Assembly (NCBI RefSeq): GCF_003368325.1
Contig: NZ_CP031466.1
Location: 434,001 to 498,000 of the forward strand
Origin: Paraburkholderia caffeinilytica
GTDB lineage: Bacteria; Pseudomonadota; Gammaproteobacteria; Burkholderiales; Burkholderiaceae
DNA length: 64,000 bases
Direction of reading: 5' to 3'
Under the pieces are notes generated by a model. It saw only the letters and a list, made by a program, of their open reading frames with translations. It made no database searches and was not told where the DNA came from. This document shows positions 27,901 to 35,720 of this stretch, in pieces (position 1 is the first letter of the stretch; each line of letters starts with the position of its first letter). Position numbers and translations under genes: made by a program.

Positions 27901-29059
27901 GCGTCTGGTGGCGGCAATCGAAACGCATTGCGTCACGACGCTGCATTTCGTGCCGTCGATGCTCGCCGCGTTCGTTGCACATCTGGGCGATTTCAACGCT
28001 GCGGCGCGCTGCGCGAGCATCGAGCGGATCGTGGCGAGCGGCGAAGCGCTCGCACCGGAACTGGTGGCGCGTGTCGCACAGCATTTGCCGAAGGCGCGCC
28101 TCTACAACCTGTACGGCCCGACCGAGGCGGCCATCGACGTCTCGCACTGGACCTGCGACGCGAGCGATGCCAACGCGATGTCGGTGCCGATCGGTCATCC
28201 GATTGCAAACTTGCAACTGCATGTGCTCGACGCAGCGCTGCAACCGCTGCCGCAAGGGGCGGTCGGCGAACTGTATCTGGGTGGCATGGGACTCGCACGC
28301 GGCTATCTCGGCCGCGCCGCGCTGACGGCGGAGCGCTTCGTCCCAGATCCGTTCACGCGAGGCGCGCGTCTTTATCGAACCGGCGACCTGGCCCGCCGCC
28401 GCGCTGACGGCGCGCTCGATTACCTCGGCCGCATCGATACGCAAGTGAAGCTGCGTGGCCAACGCGTCGAGCCAGGCGAAATCGAAGCCTTGCTGCGTGC
28501 GGAGCCGGGCGTACACGACGCGGTGGTGATCGTGCGTGACGAGCAACTGATCGGCTATGTCGCGCGGGGCGTGGACAGTACGCTCGACACGCAGGCCCTG
28601 CTCGCTGCATTGCGCGCCCAGTTGCCCTCGTACATGGTGCCCGCGCAACTGATCGAGATGGAGGCGCTGCCGGTTACGCCGAACGGCAAGTGCGACCGTC
28701 ATGCGCTGCCCGCGCCGGTTCGTAGCCTTTCGTTCGGCGAGGGCGCACTCGCATCGTTGCAAACCGATACCGAACGCGAACTCGCCGCGATCTGGAAACG
28801 CGTGCTGCGTCTGGAGGCGGTTGGCCGCGACGACGACTTCTTCACCCTTGGTGGTCACTCGCTGCTCGCGACGCAGGCCAACGCGCAGGCCAATCTGCAT
28901 TGGACGCTGATCCTGCCGCTGCGCACGCTCTTCGACGAACGCACGTTGCAGCGCTGCGCCGCGGCGATCGATCGTGCACTGGCCGAGCGCGATGCGGGTG
29001 CCGGAGAGGACACCGCGAGCGCGATCGACGCACTCCTCGGCGAATTCGAACTGCAATAA
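18983..29059 (+). CDS. orbI: Three-module NRPS, A-T-C-A-T-E-C-A-T (OrbI/MbaA type)
   Basis: The product has 3358 residues in cytoplasmic modules. Domain order with approximate motif positions: A1 (YTSGSTG, 160), T1 (GGDSL, 594), C (HHAISDG, 794), A2 (FTSGSTG, 1297), T2 (GGDSI, 1727), E (HHLIVDG, 1925), C following E (starts near 2282, HHLLLDG, 2415), A3 (YTSGSTG, 2896), T3 (GGHSL, 3289). All catalytic HHxxxDG motifs and carrier serines are intact. Pocket residues read by eye are about DVETLGGISK for A1 (N-hydroxyornithine-like), DLTKVGHVGK for A2 (Asp) and DVWHVSLIDK for A3 (Ser). It starts directly with an A domain. ATG 18983 is preferred over TTG 18932. Short tandem repeats lie inside A2 and at the end of A1. 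OrbJ continues the assembly. Confidence 0.96.
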   Translation: MTSFPIALHHRIRALARIEPDAPALASFTPHTVRLTRGELDSRAARLAAQLREAGVTTEVRVGVCVARSCDLFVALLAVLKAGGVFVALDPRHPAARLDWVARDAGLAHGIVDASADAAMRARFAQCFDVANDALTDADAARFDGDDEPVHPRAAAYMIYTSGSTGTPKAVAVEHGPLAAHGDALAESLPIDGSDRVLHFASVNFDVSIEAWLVPLAVGGSVVISDPPPFPPEATHAFMLREGVTNTTLPPAYLREFANVCERLGVPPSLRVLLFGGEAMSQDSFDEIRRVFPSVRLVNGYGPTEAVISPMLWPVDPDATPVLEESNGFASLPIGWPIGRRVARIEGGAKQGEAGELLLGGVCLARGYHGRAALTAERFLPDESGEPGERIYRTGDLARERLDGSFDYLGRIDDQVQVRGVRVEPAEIAACLLTHPAIADAGVLAEATGGRTQLIACVVLKEVKGDKVPGGAMDGDAAPGEEARGGEVLSEEARSEEARSEEALSDAALQAHLAAHLPQAWLPHRFARFTRLPYTLNGKLDRAALRDAVAALPAATSADHVAPQTVTEQRLAGLWQTLLNDPTPVGRTDRFFARGGDSLAAMQLQAAIRIEWRVNLRLDALFDDPSLETLAALIDSSEAETAVNRHQQITVLPRTTAAFVDRAASFAQQRFWVLAQTQDAGSAYHVAVQWDVQGALDLGTLQRALDCLIERQQAWRTTLVETGDGVVMQRIHADLPVRIAEFDLHTGSEAERAARLAALTEQHVGAAFDLSNGPLVRAALITLTNNAQRFLLTTHHAISDGWSSRCAFDELQAAYTSFATGRKPQLSALPVQYADYAQWQRDWLAAGEGERQLAYWRDALRAGPEPLLLPLDRPRVPQRDYRGGRLALRLPQTISAAVRDTARRAQASPFTVLLAAFDAWLYRLTGATDVVVAAPIAHRQRAETAPLVGLFLNTLALRARVAPDQSFAALLDGVRRSAFDAFAHQDVPFDQVLDAVKPPVRRGEEWLKVKFAQQFDLELTAELPGASVRMSPGLDLAARFDLALDFTDDPRGIELVVAYALDGIDEATAQAWLNSYAALVADAVRDPQRAIAELDCADGAEYRAARHGRALQPEADSVLALFARHASATPHRVALADAGTRLTFAELDDASDGIALALQQRNVGAEQPVAVCIERSVRFAVALLGVMKSGAYAVPLDPAAPHERLAAAVDACGAQWMLTAGGAQASLAVGNARTLDLDSLAQGASLGGLSAAVSANPNAGSDASLKANANANANANANANANAPRAASLPDQAAYLIFTSGSTGTPKGVVISHRALADYVEGMLDELAFAPGASMAMVSTVAADLGHTTLFGALCSGRTLHLLPAQCAFDPDRFAHEMRTRDVGILKIVPSHLHALLDAQQAADVLPAHALVTGGETLPWSLVERIAVLKPACRVVNHYGPTEATVGALTCDTSAPAQAALRSRNVRSLQAGHAAQSVQPTQSAQSAQSAQTTHTAHTAQSVPLGLPLPNAYACVLDTHGASVPPGGIGELYLGGPGLARGYLNRAAATAERFVPHPFAPGERLYRTGDRVRLRADRRLDFLGRLDDQVKIRGYRVEPGEVSAALRALEGVAQAETLAVEHEGRLRLASFVASANGARLDEPALRAAMAARLPDYMVPAVLLIVAALPVTANGKVDRAALRALAATPAPSAAQVDAPQGATEETLAAVWKEVLKAERVGRDDNFFELGGDSILVLQVIARSRKRGVRFTPKQLFDAPTLAQLACVATAVEAAAPVASKAHSMSPASKLQASPAKSEAFATLTPAQLRFFALDIPRRGHWNQSIELDAQAPFDADAFASAFEMLLTHHEVFRHRFAPGGSRGEWQLTFAARAFEVLPFAVASARDESDALAQFDALQSTLDLTHGPLVCAFAALLPDGMTKLYLAIHHLIVDGVSWRVLLDDLDAAYRAAREHRTVRLASTGTSAQEWAARLARAALDATNSHAAADVPRSAEADATNVPFATDMPYWAALAAPCDDLPLDHPHAKATNADAQTVIQTIDADLTRAALTEANAAYRTQMIELLIAALAQSLGMPCCRIELEGHGREALFDDADVSRTPGWLTSHYPVQFTVESTPAATLGAVKDALREVPNKGLGFGVLRHYGDATTRAALAAVPRPHVTFNYLGQFDAPREAALVPRFGGAGCERDPAGPIGNALAIHAYVDGDAARTLKIHWVYGATQFERATIETLAQRFETALAGLTAACAARLAQRGGGATPGDYPLARAGGLTQAALERLPLDLRTIDDIYPLSPMQHGILFHSLFAPEQSTYVNQLVATLIEPDVERLRAAFEGAVPRHDILRTGFTPNEATPVQIVHRQARMPVEILDWRDRGEGALDTFETWLTDDRARGFDLTSPPLMRVALIRITDEAWRLVWTRHHLLLDGWSTARFFADVLRDYIEPRRAQPFAAPAKTRYRDFIAWLAARDAGSERAFWLQRLALIEEPTLVADREREQDRESERSNVGRHLTRRESIDADTMARLTETARRLKVTVNTMVQGAWALALQRMTHHTAVAFGATVAGRPDALPDVDTVLGLFINTLPVITAPLPQRSASAWLQALQRDNAAAAEHAHTPLYEIQQWAGQGGGALFDTLVVFENYPVDEAWQGRDERALKLRDLRNIEATDFALTLVIEAGAALTIDYGYDAAKLDATRVAALHRAFAACLAGLIADPRAPLGTISIATADDLVTLANANATTQSWPQAQQQALHRQFEQTAFASADAIALEFTDPQGRTQQMTYGALDANANRVAAALVEAGVRPDTAVALCVERSFDMVVALIGVMKAGAAYLPVDPDYPAERIAYLLNDAKPAVVLTQPHLRERVVAAVESTDVRILTVDELLDTEAVLATPVEVAPEQLAYLIYTSGSTGKPKGAGNTHRALANRIAWMQDAYGLRAGDVVLHKTPFGFDVSVWEFVWPLAVGAKLAISAPGDHRDPARLVAAIETHCVTTLHFVPSMLAAFVAHLGDFNAAARCASIERIVASGEALAPELVARVAQHLPKARLYNLYGPTEAAIDVSHWTCDASDANAMSVPIGHPIANLQLHVLDAALQPLPQGAVGELYLGGMGLARGYLGRAALTAERFVPDPFTRGARLYRTGDLARRRADGALDYLGRIDTQVKLRGQRVEPGEIEALLRAEPGVHDAVVIVRDEQLIGYVARGVDSTLDTQALLAALRAQLPSYMVPAQLIEMEALPVTPNGKCDRHALPAPVRSLSFGEGALASLQTDTERELAAIWKRVLRLEAVGRDDDFFTLGGHSLLATQANAQANLHWTLILPLRTLFDERTLQRCAAAIDRALAERDAGAGEDTASAIDALLGEFELQ
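20450..20494. repeat. Three 15-bp in-frame repeats in the A1 C-terminal subdomain
   Basis: The unit AGTGAAGAAGCACGC (reads SEEAR) occurs three times, the last copy diverged. It makes an acidic insert between core motifs of the first adenylation domain and is expected to be a surface loop. Confidence 0.85.
22781..22830. repeat. Hexanucleotide microsatellite (GCCAAC)8 inside NRPS adenylation domain 2
   Basis: Eight uninterrupted GCCAAC units plus two extra bases encode an Ala-Asn repeat about 30 residues before the A3 core motif of the Asp-activating domain. The unit keeps frame, so copy-number change would alter only a loop length. Confidence 0.95.
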
Positions 29060-29108
29060 GCCGCCACGCCCGACCAGCACTGAGCATTGAGCACTGAGAC
29101 AACCCAGC

Positions 29109-32100
29109 ATGACGACAGCCAAACCGGATCTGCTTTCCCTCGCGACACGCTTCGCGCTTTTGCCGGACGCGCAGCGCAAGGCTTTTCTCACGAAGCTCGA
29201 CGCAGCCGGCATCGATTTTCGCGTGCTGCCGATTCCGCCGCGCGCCGGGCGAAACGCGAGCGTGCCGGCTTCGTTCGCGCAAACGCGACTGTGGCTGCAC
29301 GCGCGCATGATCGACGAGCCGGCGGCGTATCACATCACCGAGCGTTTGCGGCTCGACGGCGCGCTCGATGCTAACGCTCTGCGTCTTTCGTGCGACGCGT
29401 TGATCGCACGCCATGAAGCATTACGCACGATCTTCACAGAGGGCGCGGACGGTGTGTTGCAGACCGTGCATGCGCCGTCGCGCTGCCCGTGGCATGCGAG
29501 CGACGTGAGCACGCTGCCCGTGCATGAACGCGAGGCTCGGGCGGCCGTCATTGCCCAGGCCGATGAAGCGCAGGCCTTCGATCTGTCGCTCGGTCCGCTA
29601 ATGCGCGCGCATTTGATCCGGCTCGACGCGACGACGCATTGGCTTGCGCTGACGACACATCACATCGTGTCGGACGGCTGGTCCGCGGACGTGATGCTCG
29701 CGGAGTTGGCGTCGTTCTATCACGCGTATGCGAAGAGCGAAGCCGTGTCGCTGGCGCCGTTGCCGATTCAGTACGCGGATTACGCGCTGTGGCAGCGCCG
29801 CTGGCTCGATGCCGGTGAGCGTGAGCGTCAGTTGACGTTCTGGCGCGAGCGGCTGGATGCGAGCCGCGATGTGCTGATGCTGCCTGGGGCCGCGCCGCGT
29901 CCGGCGCAACGGAGCGCGCGCGGCGCGCGGCATCGGTTCGCGCTGGACACTGCGCTCGTCAAGCAGGTCAAGACACTCGCCAATGCTCAGCGCGCAACGC
30001 CGTTCGCGGTGCTCCTTGCGGCACTCAACGCTTTGCTCGCGCGCTCATCGGGCGAGGCGCAGATTCAGATCGGCGTGCCTGCTGCGAATCGGGAACGCGG
30101 CGAAGCGGCCGGCCTCATCGGCTTCTTCGTGAACACGCTGACGCTCGCGAGCCCGGTTCCCGCCACGCAATCATTCGCCGCGCTGGTCGGTGCGACCCAG
30201 CAAACGCTCATCGACGCCCAATCGCATCAGGACGTGCCGTTCGAACAGGTGGTTGAAGCGCTCGGCGTGGTGCGTAGCGCGAGCCACCATCCGCTGTTTC
30301 AGGTGATGGCGGCCTATGGTGCGCGTCGCCGCCTGCCTTCGCTTGCGGCCGTTCGCATGACCGAGTTGCCGTCAGGCGCACCGTTCGCCAAGTTTGACCT
30401 GACACTGAGTTTCGAAGAGCGCGACGACGGTTCTGTCGACGCCTACTTCATCTACGCGCTCGACCTCTTCGCAGCGGATGCGGTTGAGCGGCTCGCCGCG
30501 CGTTTTATCGAATTGCTGTCGAATGCGACGGCGGCGCCCGGGACGGCGGTTGGCGATCTGCAATGGCTGCCCGAAGCGGAGCGTGTCCAGCTGAATGCGT
30601 GGAACAGCACGGTAGTCGATCATCAGGATGCCTTCACGCCGGTTCATCGGCGCGTGGCGGAGCATGCCCACGCCCGCCCGCACGCGCGCGGTGTAGCGGA
30701 TCTCGAACGTTCGCTCACGCGCGGCGAAGTCGACGCGCGCGCGACGCGCCTTGCACAGCGGCTCGTCGCGGCCGGCGTGAGCGCCGAGATGCGCGTCGGG
30801 GTGGCGCTCGGCCGCTCGGTCGATCTGCTGGTCGGCCTGATTGCCGCGCTGAAATCCGGCGGCGCGTTCGTGCCGCTCGATCCGAGCCATCCGCGCGAGC
30901 GTCTCGCACAGATTCTCGACGATGCGCAAATCACCCATGTCATCACCGAGCGCGCCAGCCTGGCCGCGCTGCCGGCATCGGAGCGCTTGCGCCTGTGGTT
31001 GATCGACGAGGAACCGCAGCGTGACGATCCATCGTCTGCATCGATCGTGTTGCCGGCCGTCTCGCCGCACCAGGCGGCCTATGTGATCTACACCTCGGGT
31101 TCGACCGGCAAGCCGAAGGGCGTCGTAGTCGATCATCAATCGTTTGCGCGGCACTGTGCGGCGATTGCAGAGCGTTACGGTGCGGGTGAGAATGACGTTT
31201 TCCTGCTGTTCCAGTCGGTCAATTTCGACGGCGCGCACGAGGGCTGGTTCTCGCAGTACATGTCCGGCGCCGCGGTGGCGATCACCGCCGACACGCTCTG
31301 GCCGCCCGCGCAAACCTGCCGGATGATGGTGCGCGAGGGCGTGACGATGACCTACGTGCCGCCCGGTTGCGCGACGCAGCTTGCCGAATGGGCGCTCGCG
31401 CACGGCGCGCCACCGACCTTGCGATCGCTGACGGTGGGCGGCGAAGCGACGTCGCGCGAAGCCTTCGCGCTGATGCGCCGCGCGTTTCCGAACGCGCGCA
31501 TCGTCAACGGCTACGGGCCGACTGAGACCGTCATCACGCCGATGCTGTGGATGTTCTATCCCACCGACGACGTCGCGAAACTCGCCGACAGTGCCTATCT
31601 GCCGATCGGCACGCTGGTCGGCGCGCGCTCTGCACACGTGCTCGATGCCCGCCTGAATCCGCTGCCGGTCGGCGTGATCGGCGAGCTGTATCTGGGCGGC
31701 GAGGGCGTGGGCGTCGCACGCGGCTATCTGGACCGTCCTGCGCTTACCGCCGAGCGCTTTGTGCCGGACCCGTTCGGAGCGCCCGGCGCGCGGCTCTATC
31801 GCACCGGCGACCTCGTCAAGCGGCGCGCGGATGGCGTGTTCGACTTTATCGGCCGCGTCGATCATCAGGTGAAGCTGCGTGGCCTGCGTATCGAGTTGGG
31901 CGAAATCGAGGCGCAGCTCGCGGCGCATGACGATGTGCGCGAAGCCGTGGCGATCGTGCACGGCAAGGGCGCGCAAGCGGCCCTGGTGGCGTATGTCGAG
32001 CTGAGTGCCGAAGCGCGCGAGCGCACCACACGGGCGGACGCCGCCGAGCTCGACGCGCATTTGCGTCACACGTTGCCCGATTACATGGTGCCGGCGCATA

Positions 32101-34202
32101 TCGTCGTGCTCGATGCGTTGCCGCGCAATGCCAACAGCAAGGTGGATCGCCCTGCGTTGCCGGAGCCGCAGCGCGTCGCAAGGGCGTATCAGGCGCCTGC
32201 GGCCGGCCTCGAAACGGCGCTCGCCATGATTTTCCGGGAAGTGCTGGGGGTGGAGCGTGTCGGCCGTGGCGATCATTTCTTCGAACTCGGTGGACATTCG
32301 CTCGCAGCAGTTCGCGTGGCGACGCGCGTGGCCGAGCGGCTCGCGCGAGATGTGCCGGTGCGTACGCTCTTCGAAGCGCCGATCCTTGCTCAATACGCGC
32401 AGCGGGTGATGGCGGCGGAGCGGAGTGAGGCGGTAGTCGAGGTGAATGTCAAGTCTGGATTGCAGTCGGAAATGCAGTCGGAAATGCAGTCCGAAATGCA
32501 GTCAGGATTCGCGAGCGGTGCGGCGAATCCGCTCATGCCGGCCGGAGCGCCGGGCGTCGTGCCGCTGTCGGCAGCGCAATTGAGCCTGTGGTTCTTGTGG
32601 CGGGCGCAACCGGACAGCGCGGCCTACAACATTCCTGTCGCGCTGCGTCTGCGCGGGCCGCTCGATATCGATGCACTGCGTGAAGCGTTTGCCGGGGCCG
32701 CCGCGCGGCATCCGGCGTTGCGCACGCGTCTCGTCGAACGTAAAGGGGAATTGCCGGGCCAGCGGATTGTGGCGACGGCGTCTTTCGAACTGCCGGTGGT
32801 CGATCTATTTCCGCTCGGAGTTGCAGACACGACAGACACCGCAAACACCGTAAGCGCCGCCCTCGAGGCCGCCGCCGCTGCGCTCACCGACGAAGACGCG
32901 CTGACCCCGTTCGGCCTGCTCGACGACGCGCCGCTCTGGCGCGTGCGGCTATTACGTCTCGGCGCGCACGATCATGTGTTGTCGCTGGTCGTGCATCACA
33001 TCGTGTCGGACGGACAATCGATCGATCTGTGGCTCGAGGAAGTCCGCACGATCTATGCGGCGATCGTGCGCGGTGCGTCGCCTGCTGTCCCGGTCACGTC
33101 TTCGTCTTTGCCTCATGCGCTGGTGCTGCCTGTCGCCGCGCCGCGCGCGCGCCTGTCCTTCTGGCGCGACGTGCTTGCCGACGCGCCGACGCATGTCTTG
33201 CCTTCACCGCCTTCGGGCCGATCCGCGGCGCCGCGCTGGACCGCAGGCCGCCTCGCGTTCGAGTTCGCCCCGGACGTGGTGCGCGGTGCCCGCGCGATGG
33301 CGCTTGAAGTCCATGCAACCCTGCCGATGCTGCTGCACGCCGCGCTGAACGTGGCGTTCTATCGTGCGACCGGTGCGACTGATCAGCCGGTCGGCGTTCT
33401 TGCGTCGACACGTGAATTGACAGGCGAGGCCGCGCGCCGCGCGCTCGGGCTCTTCATCAACGCGGTGGTGGTACGCACACGGCTCGCGCAAACGGACACG
33501 CCCGCCACGCTGCTGGCTGAGGTTCGCGACGCGGCCCTCGCGGCTTATTCTCACGCGGATACGCCTTTCGCCGAGGTGGTCGCGGCGTCGCGCGCGCCGC
33601 GCCCGGAACCCGGCAATCCGCTGTTCTCGGTGATGTTCAACTACCTGCGCCCCGCCGGAGCGGCAGAGCGCGACTGGGCCGGTCTCACGCTCGACGATTT
33701 CAACGACGTGCGGCATCGCGTGGTGTTCGAACTGGAGCTCGATGTGGTCGAGCATCCGGATGGACGTGTAACGGGGGCGTTTTCGTATGCGGATGAACTG
33801 GTCGACGGTCGCTTCGTCGAGGCGTTGACGTCCGACTATCTGAACGTCGTGCAGCAGTTCGTCGATGCGCCGCATGAAGCGCTCGGCGCGTCGCCGGCGC
33901 GATTCGAACTGGCAAAGCCTGGCGTTGCGGCAGACGCGGCTATCCCGCAAGCATCTCACGGCGAAGCCAGGCGACACGCCGAGGCGCTCGAACGCGTCTG
34001 GAGCGATCTCTTCGAAGGCAACACGCCCGCGCATCACGACGATCTGTTCGAAGCCGGGGCGACTTCCTTCGACATCGTGCGCTTCGTCGACGCGGCACAG
34101 GCAGCCGGCCATGCGCTGTCGATTGCCGATGTCTTTGCCGCGCCGACCTTCGCCGCACTGGGCGCGCGAATCATGGCGCGGGCCTCGGCCGTTACCGAGT
34201 GA
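29109..34202 (+). CDS. orbJ: Terminal NRPS, C-A-T-C-T (OrbJ/MbaB type)
   Basis: The product has 1697 residues. Order with approximate motif positions: C (HHIVSDG, 183), A4 (YTSGSTG, 657), T4 (GGHSL, 1060), a second C (starts near 1153, HHIVSDG, 1296) and a final carrier-like domain (FEAGATSFD, about 1650). The A4 pocket reads about DGEYTGGITK, compatible with a hydroxyornithine. There is no thioesterase. In ornibactin/malleobactin assembly the terminal C domain is thought to release the peptide onto putrescine. The last domain aligns with carrier proteins but its motif is AGATS rather than GGxS. Three 12-bp repeats (QSEM) lie in the linker before the second C. It follows orbI by 49 bases. Confidence 0.95.
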   Translation: MTTAKPDLLSLATRFALLPDAQRKAFLTKLDAAGIDFRVLPIPPRAGRNASVPASFAQTRLWLHARMIDEPAAYHITERLRLDGALDANALRLSCDALIARHEALRTIFTEGADGVLQTVHAPSRCPWHASDVSTLPVHEREARAAVIAQADEAQAFDLSLGPLMRAHLIRLDATTHWLALTTHHIVSDGWSADVMLAELASFYHAYAKSEAVSLAPLPIQYADYALWQRRWLDAGERERQLTFWRERLDASRDVLMLPGAAPRPAQRSARGARHRFALDTALVKQVKTLANAQRATPFAVLLAALNALLARSSGEAQIQIGVPAANRERGEAAGLIGFFVNTLTLASPVPATQSFAALVGATQQTLIDAQSHQDVPFEQVVEALGVVRSASHHPLFQVMAAYGARRRLPSLAAVRMTELPSGAPFAKFDLTLSFEERDDGSVDAYFIYALDLFAADAVERLAARFIELLSNATAAPGTAVGDLQWLPEAERVQLNAWNSTVVDHQDAFTPVHRRVAEHAHARPHARGVADLERSLTRGEVDARATRLAQRLVAAGVSAEMRVGVALGRSVDLLVGLIAALKSGGAFVPLDPSHPRERLAQILDDAQITHVITERASLAALPASERLRLWLIDEEPQRDDPSSASIVLPAVSPHQAAYVIYTSGSTGKPKGVVVDHQSFARHCAAIAERYGAGENDVFLLFQSVNFDGAHEGWFSQYMSGAAVAITADTLWPPAQTCRMMVREGVTMTYVPPGCATQLAEWALAHGAPPTLRSLTVGGEATSREAFALMRRAFPNARIVNGYGPTETVITPMLWMFYPTDDVAKLADSAYLPIGTLVGARSAHVLDARLNPLPVGVIGELYLGGEGVGVARGYLDRPALTAERFVPDPFGAPGARLYRTGDLVKRRADGVFDFIGRVDHQVKLRGLRIELGEIEAQLAAHDDVREAVAIVHGKGAQAALVAYVELSAEARERTTRADAAELDAHLRHTLPDYMVPAHIVVLDALPRNANSKVDRPALPEPQRVARAYQAPAAGLETALAMIFREVLGVERVGRGDHFFELGGHSLAAVRVATRVAERLARDVPVRTLFEAPILAQYAQRVMAAERSEAVVEVNVKSGLQSEMQSEMQSEMQSGFASGAANPLMPAGAPGVVPLSAAQLSLWFLWRAQPDSAAYNIPVALRLRGPLDIDALREAFAGAAARHPALRTRLVERKGELPGQRIVATASFELPVVDLFPLGVADTTDTANTVSAALEAAAAALTDEDALTPFGLLDDAPLWRVRLLRLGAHDHVLSLVVHHIVSDGQSIDLWLEEVRTIYAAIVRGASPAVPVTSSSLPHALVLPVAAPRARLSFWRDVLADAPTHVLPSPPSGRSAAPRWTAGRLAFEFAPDVVRGARAMALEVHATLPMLLHAALNVAFYRATGATDQPVGVLASTRELTGEAARRALGLFINAVVVRTRLAQTDTPATLLAEVRDAALAAYSHADTPFAEVVAASRAPRPEPGNPLFSVMFNYLRPAGAAERDWAGLTLDDFNDVRHRVVFELELDVVEHPDGRVTGAFSYADELVDGRFVEALTSDYLNVVQQFVDAPHEALGASPARFELAKPGVAADAAIPQASHGEARRHAEALERVWSDLFEGNTPAHHDDLFEAGATSFDIVRFVDAAQAAGHALSIADVFAAPTFAALGARIMARASAVTE
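32463..32498. repeat. Three 12-bp in-frame repeats in an NRPS linker
   Basis: The unit CAGTCGGAAATG occurs twice exactly and once with one change, followed by a partial copy; it reads QSEM. It lies between T4 and the terminal C domain of OrbJ. Confidence 0.9.
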
Positions 34203-34295
34203 TGCGATGCCGATTAAAGCCCGCGCCTCTCTACAAACATTTTTCTCCGGCCAGCGCATCCGGCGCGCCGGTTCACACCGATAAGGACCTGCGAC

Positions 34296-35675
34296 ATGCA
34301 CAGAGACACCGTATTTGATCTGATCGGCATCGGCTTCGGGCCGTCGAATCTGGCGCTTGCCGTGCGCCTCGCTGAAGAAGCCGGCCAAACCGGCCGCGCG
34401 GACCTCGCGCATTGCTTCATCGAGCGCCAGCCGGAGTTCGGCTGGCACCGCGGCATGCTGCTCGACGACTGCCGGATGCAGATTTCCTTCCTCAAGGATC
34501 TGGTCACGCTGCGCGATCCGAAGAGCCGCTTCACGTTCATCAACTATCTGTTCGAGCGGGGACGTCTGGCGGATTTCGTGAACCTGAAGAGTTTCTATCC
34601 GACGCGTGTCGAGTTTCACGATTACCTCAGCTGGGTGGCCGCGTCCTTCGATGAGCGCGTGCACTATGGCCAGACGGTGATCGGTATCGAAGCGGTCAAG
34701 GCTGCCGGCGACGCTAACGAAGTCGAAGCGCTGCGCGTGTTCTCGCGTGACGAAGAGGGCCGCGAATGGCAGCGCGTGACGCGCGCGCTGTCGGTCGGCA
34801 TCGGCGGCGGCGCTCAGGTGCCGGAGGCGCTTGCCGCACTCGGTTCGCACAATATCGTGCACTCGTCGAAGTATCTGACTTCGATCGACCGTGTCGTGGG
34901 TGACGCCAATGGTCCGCGCAAACGCGTGGCGGTGATCGGCGCGGGGCAGAGCGCGGCGGAAGTGTTCGTCGATCTGACGCGCCGCTATCCGCATGTCGAT
35001 GCGAGTCTCGTGATTCGCTCGAGCGCGCTCAAGCCCGCCGACGACAGCCCGTTCGTCAACGAGATCTTCAGCCCGGCCTTTACCGATATCGTCTACGCGC
35101 AGCCGAGAGATGGCCGCCGCTCGCTGATCGAGCGCTTTCGCGACACCAACTATGCGGTGGTCGACCGTCCGCTGATCGAGCAGATCTACGAAATGCTCTA
35201 TATGCAGAACGTGTCGGCGGAGCCGCGCCACCGGTTGCTGGCGAACACGGGCATCGAGACGGCGGTGCGCACGGCGAACGGTCAGATCGAACTCACGCTG
35301 CGCGATCGCCTGAACGGTCATGCGCGTGCCGAACAATTCGATGCACTGGTGCTGGCGACGGGGTATCGCCGCGACACGCATGTCGAATTGCTCGAAGGTC
35401 TCGCGCCGCATCTGGGTGAGGCGCTTGAACAGGGCAACGTCGAACGCGATTACCGGCTCGCCACGCCCACGAGTTTCAAGCCGCGCATTTACCTGCAAGG
35501 CTGCTGCGAAGACAGCCACGGGCTTTCCGACACGCTGCTGTCGGTTCTGGCGCTGCGCTCCGACGAAATCGTCGCATCGCTCGCGCACTACACCTCACAA
35601 GACCGGTCGGCCCGCCGGACCACACAAACAGAAGAAAACGGGACGAGCAAGGGCCGCATGGCCTTCGCTCTTTGA
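34296..35675 (+). CDS. pvdA: L-ornithine N5-monooxygenase
   Basis: The 459-residue protein is a flavin-dependent N-hydroxylating monooxygenase. The FAD motif GFGPSN is at 13-18, the NADPH motif GAGQSAAE near 214 and the C-terminal LATGY motif near 353. It converts L-ornithine to N5-hydroxyornithine in the cytoplasm, supplying the residues activated by A1 and A4. ATG 34296 follows AAGGACCTGCG. It lies 93 bases after orbJ and 45 bases before the receptor gene, on the same strand. No separate OrbS-type promoter was found in front of it, so it is read from the NRPS promoter. Confidence 0.96.
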   Translation: MHRDTVFDLIGIGFGPSNLALAVRLAEEAGQTGRADLAHCFIERQPEFGWHRGMLLDDCRMQISFLKDLVTLRDPKSRFTFINYLFERGRLADFVNLKSFYPTRVEFHDYLSWVAASFDERVHYGQTVIGIEAVKAAGDANEVEALRVFSRDEEGREWQRVTRALSVGIGGGAQVPEALAALGSHNIVHSSKYLTSIDRVVGDANGPRKRVAVIGAGQSAAEVFVDLTRRYPHVDASLVIRSSALKPADDSPFVNEIFSPAFTDIVYAQPRDGRRSLIERFRDTNYAVVDRPLIEQIYEMLYMQNVSAEPRHRLLANTGIETAVRTANGQIELTLRDRLNGHARAEQFDALVLATGYRRDTHVELLEGLAPHLGEALEQGNVERDYRLATPTSFKPRIYLQGCCEDSHGLSDTLLSVLALRSDEIVASLAHYTSQDRSARRTTQTEENGTSKGRMAFAL

Positions 35676-35681
35676 TAGAAC

Positions 35682-35697
35682 GCGGCCTATTGGCCGC
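35682..35697 (+). other. Intercistronic hairpin between pvdA and the receptor gene
   Basis: GCGGCC-TATT-GGCCGC forms a six-bp stem with a four-base loop directly after the pvdA stop. There is no T-tract, so it is more likely an mRNA-stability or attenuation element than a terminator. Confidence 0.45.
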
Positions 35698-35720
35698 ATA
35701 ACAACCTGGAGCATCGAGAG

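Noticed and set aside
33204..35588. 794-residue minus-strand ORF opposite orbJ and pvdA
   Set aside because: It spans two well-supported genes on the other strand, is Arg/Ala/His-rich as expected from reverse reading of GC-rich genes, and matches no domain.
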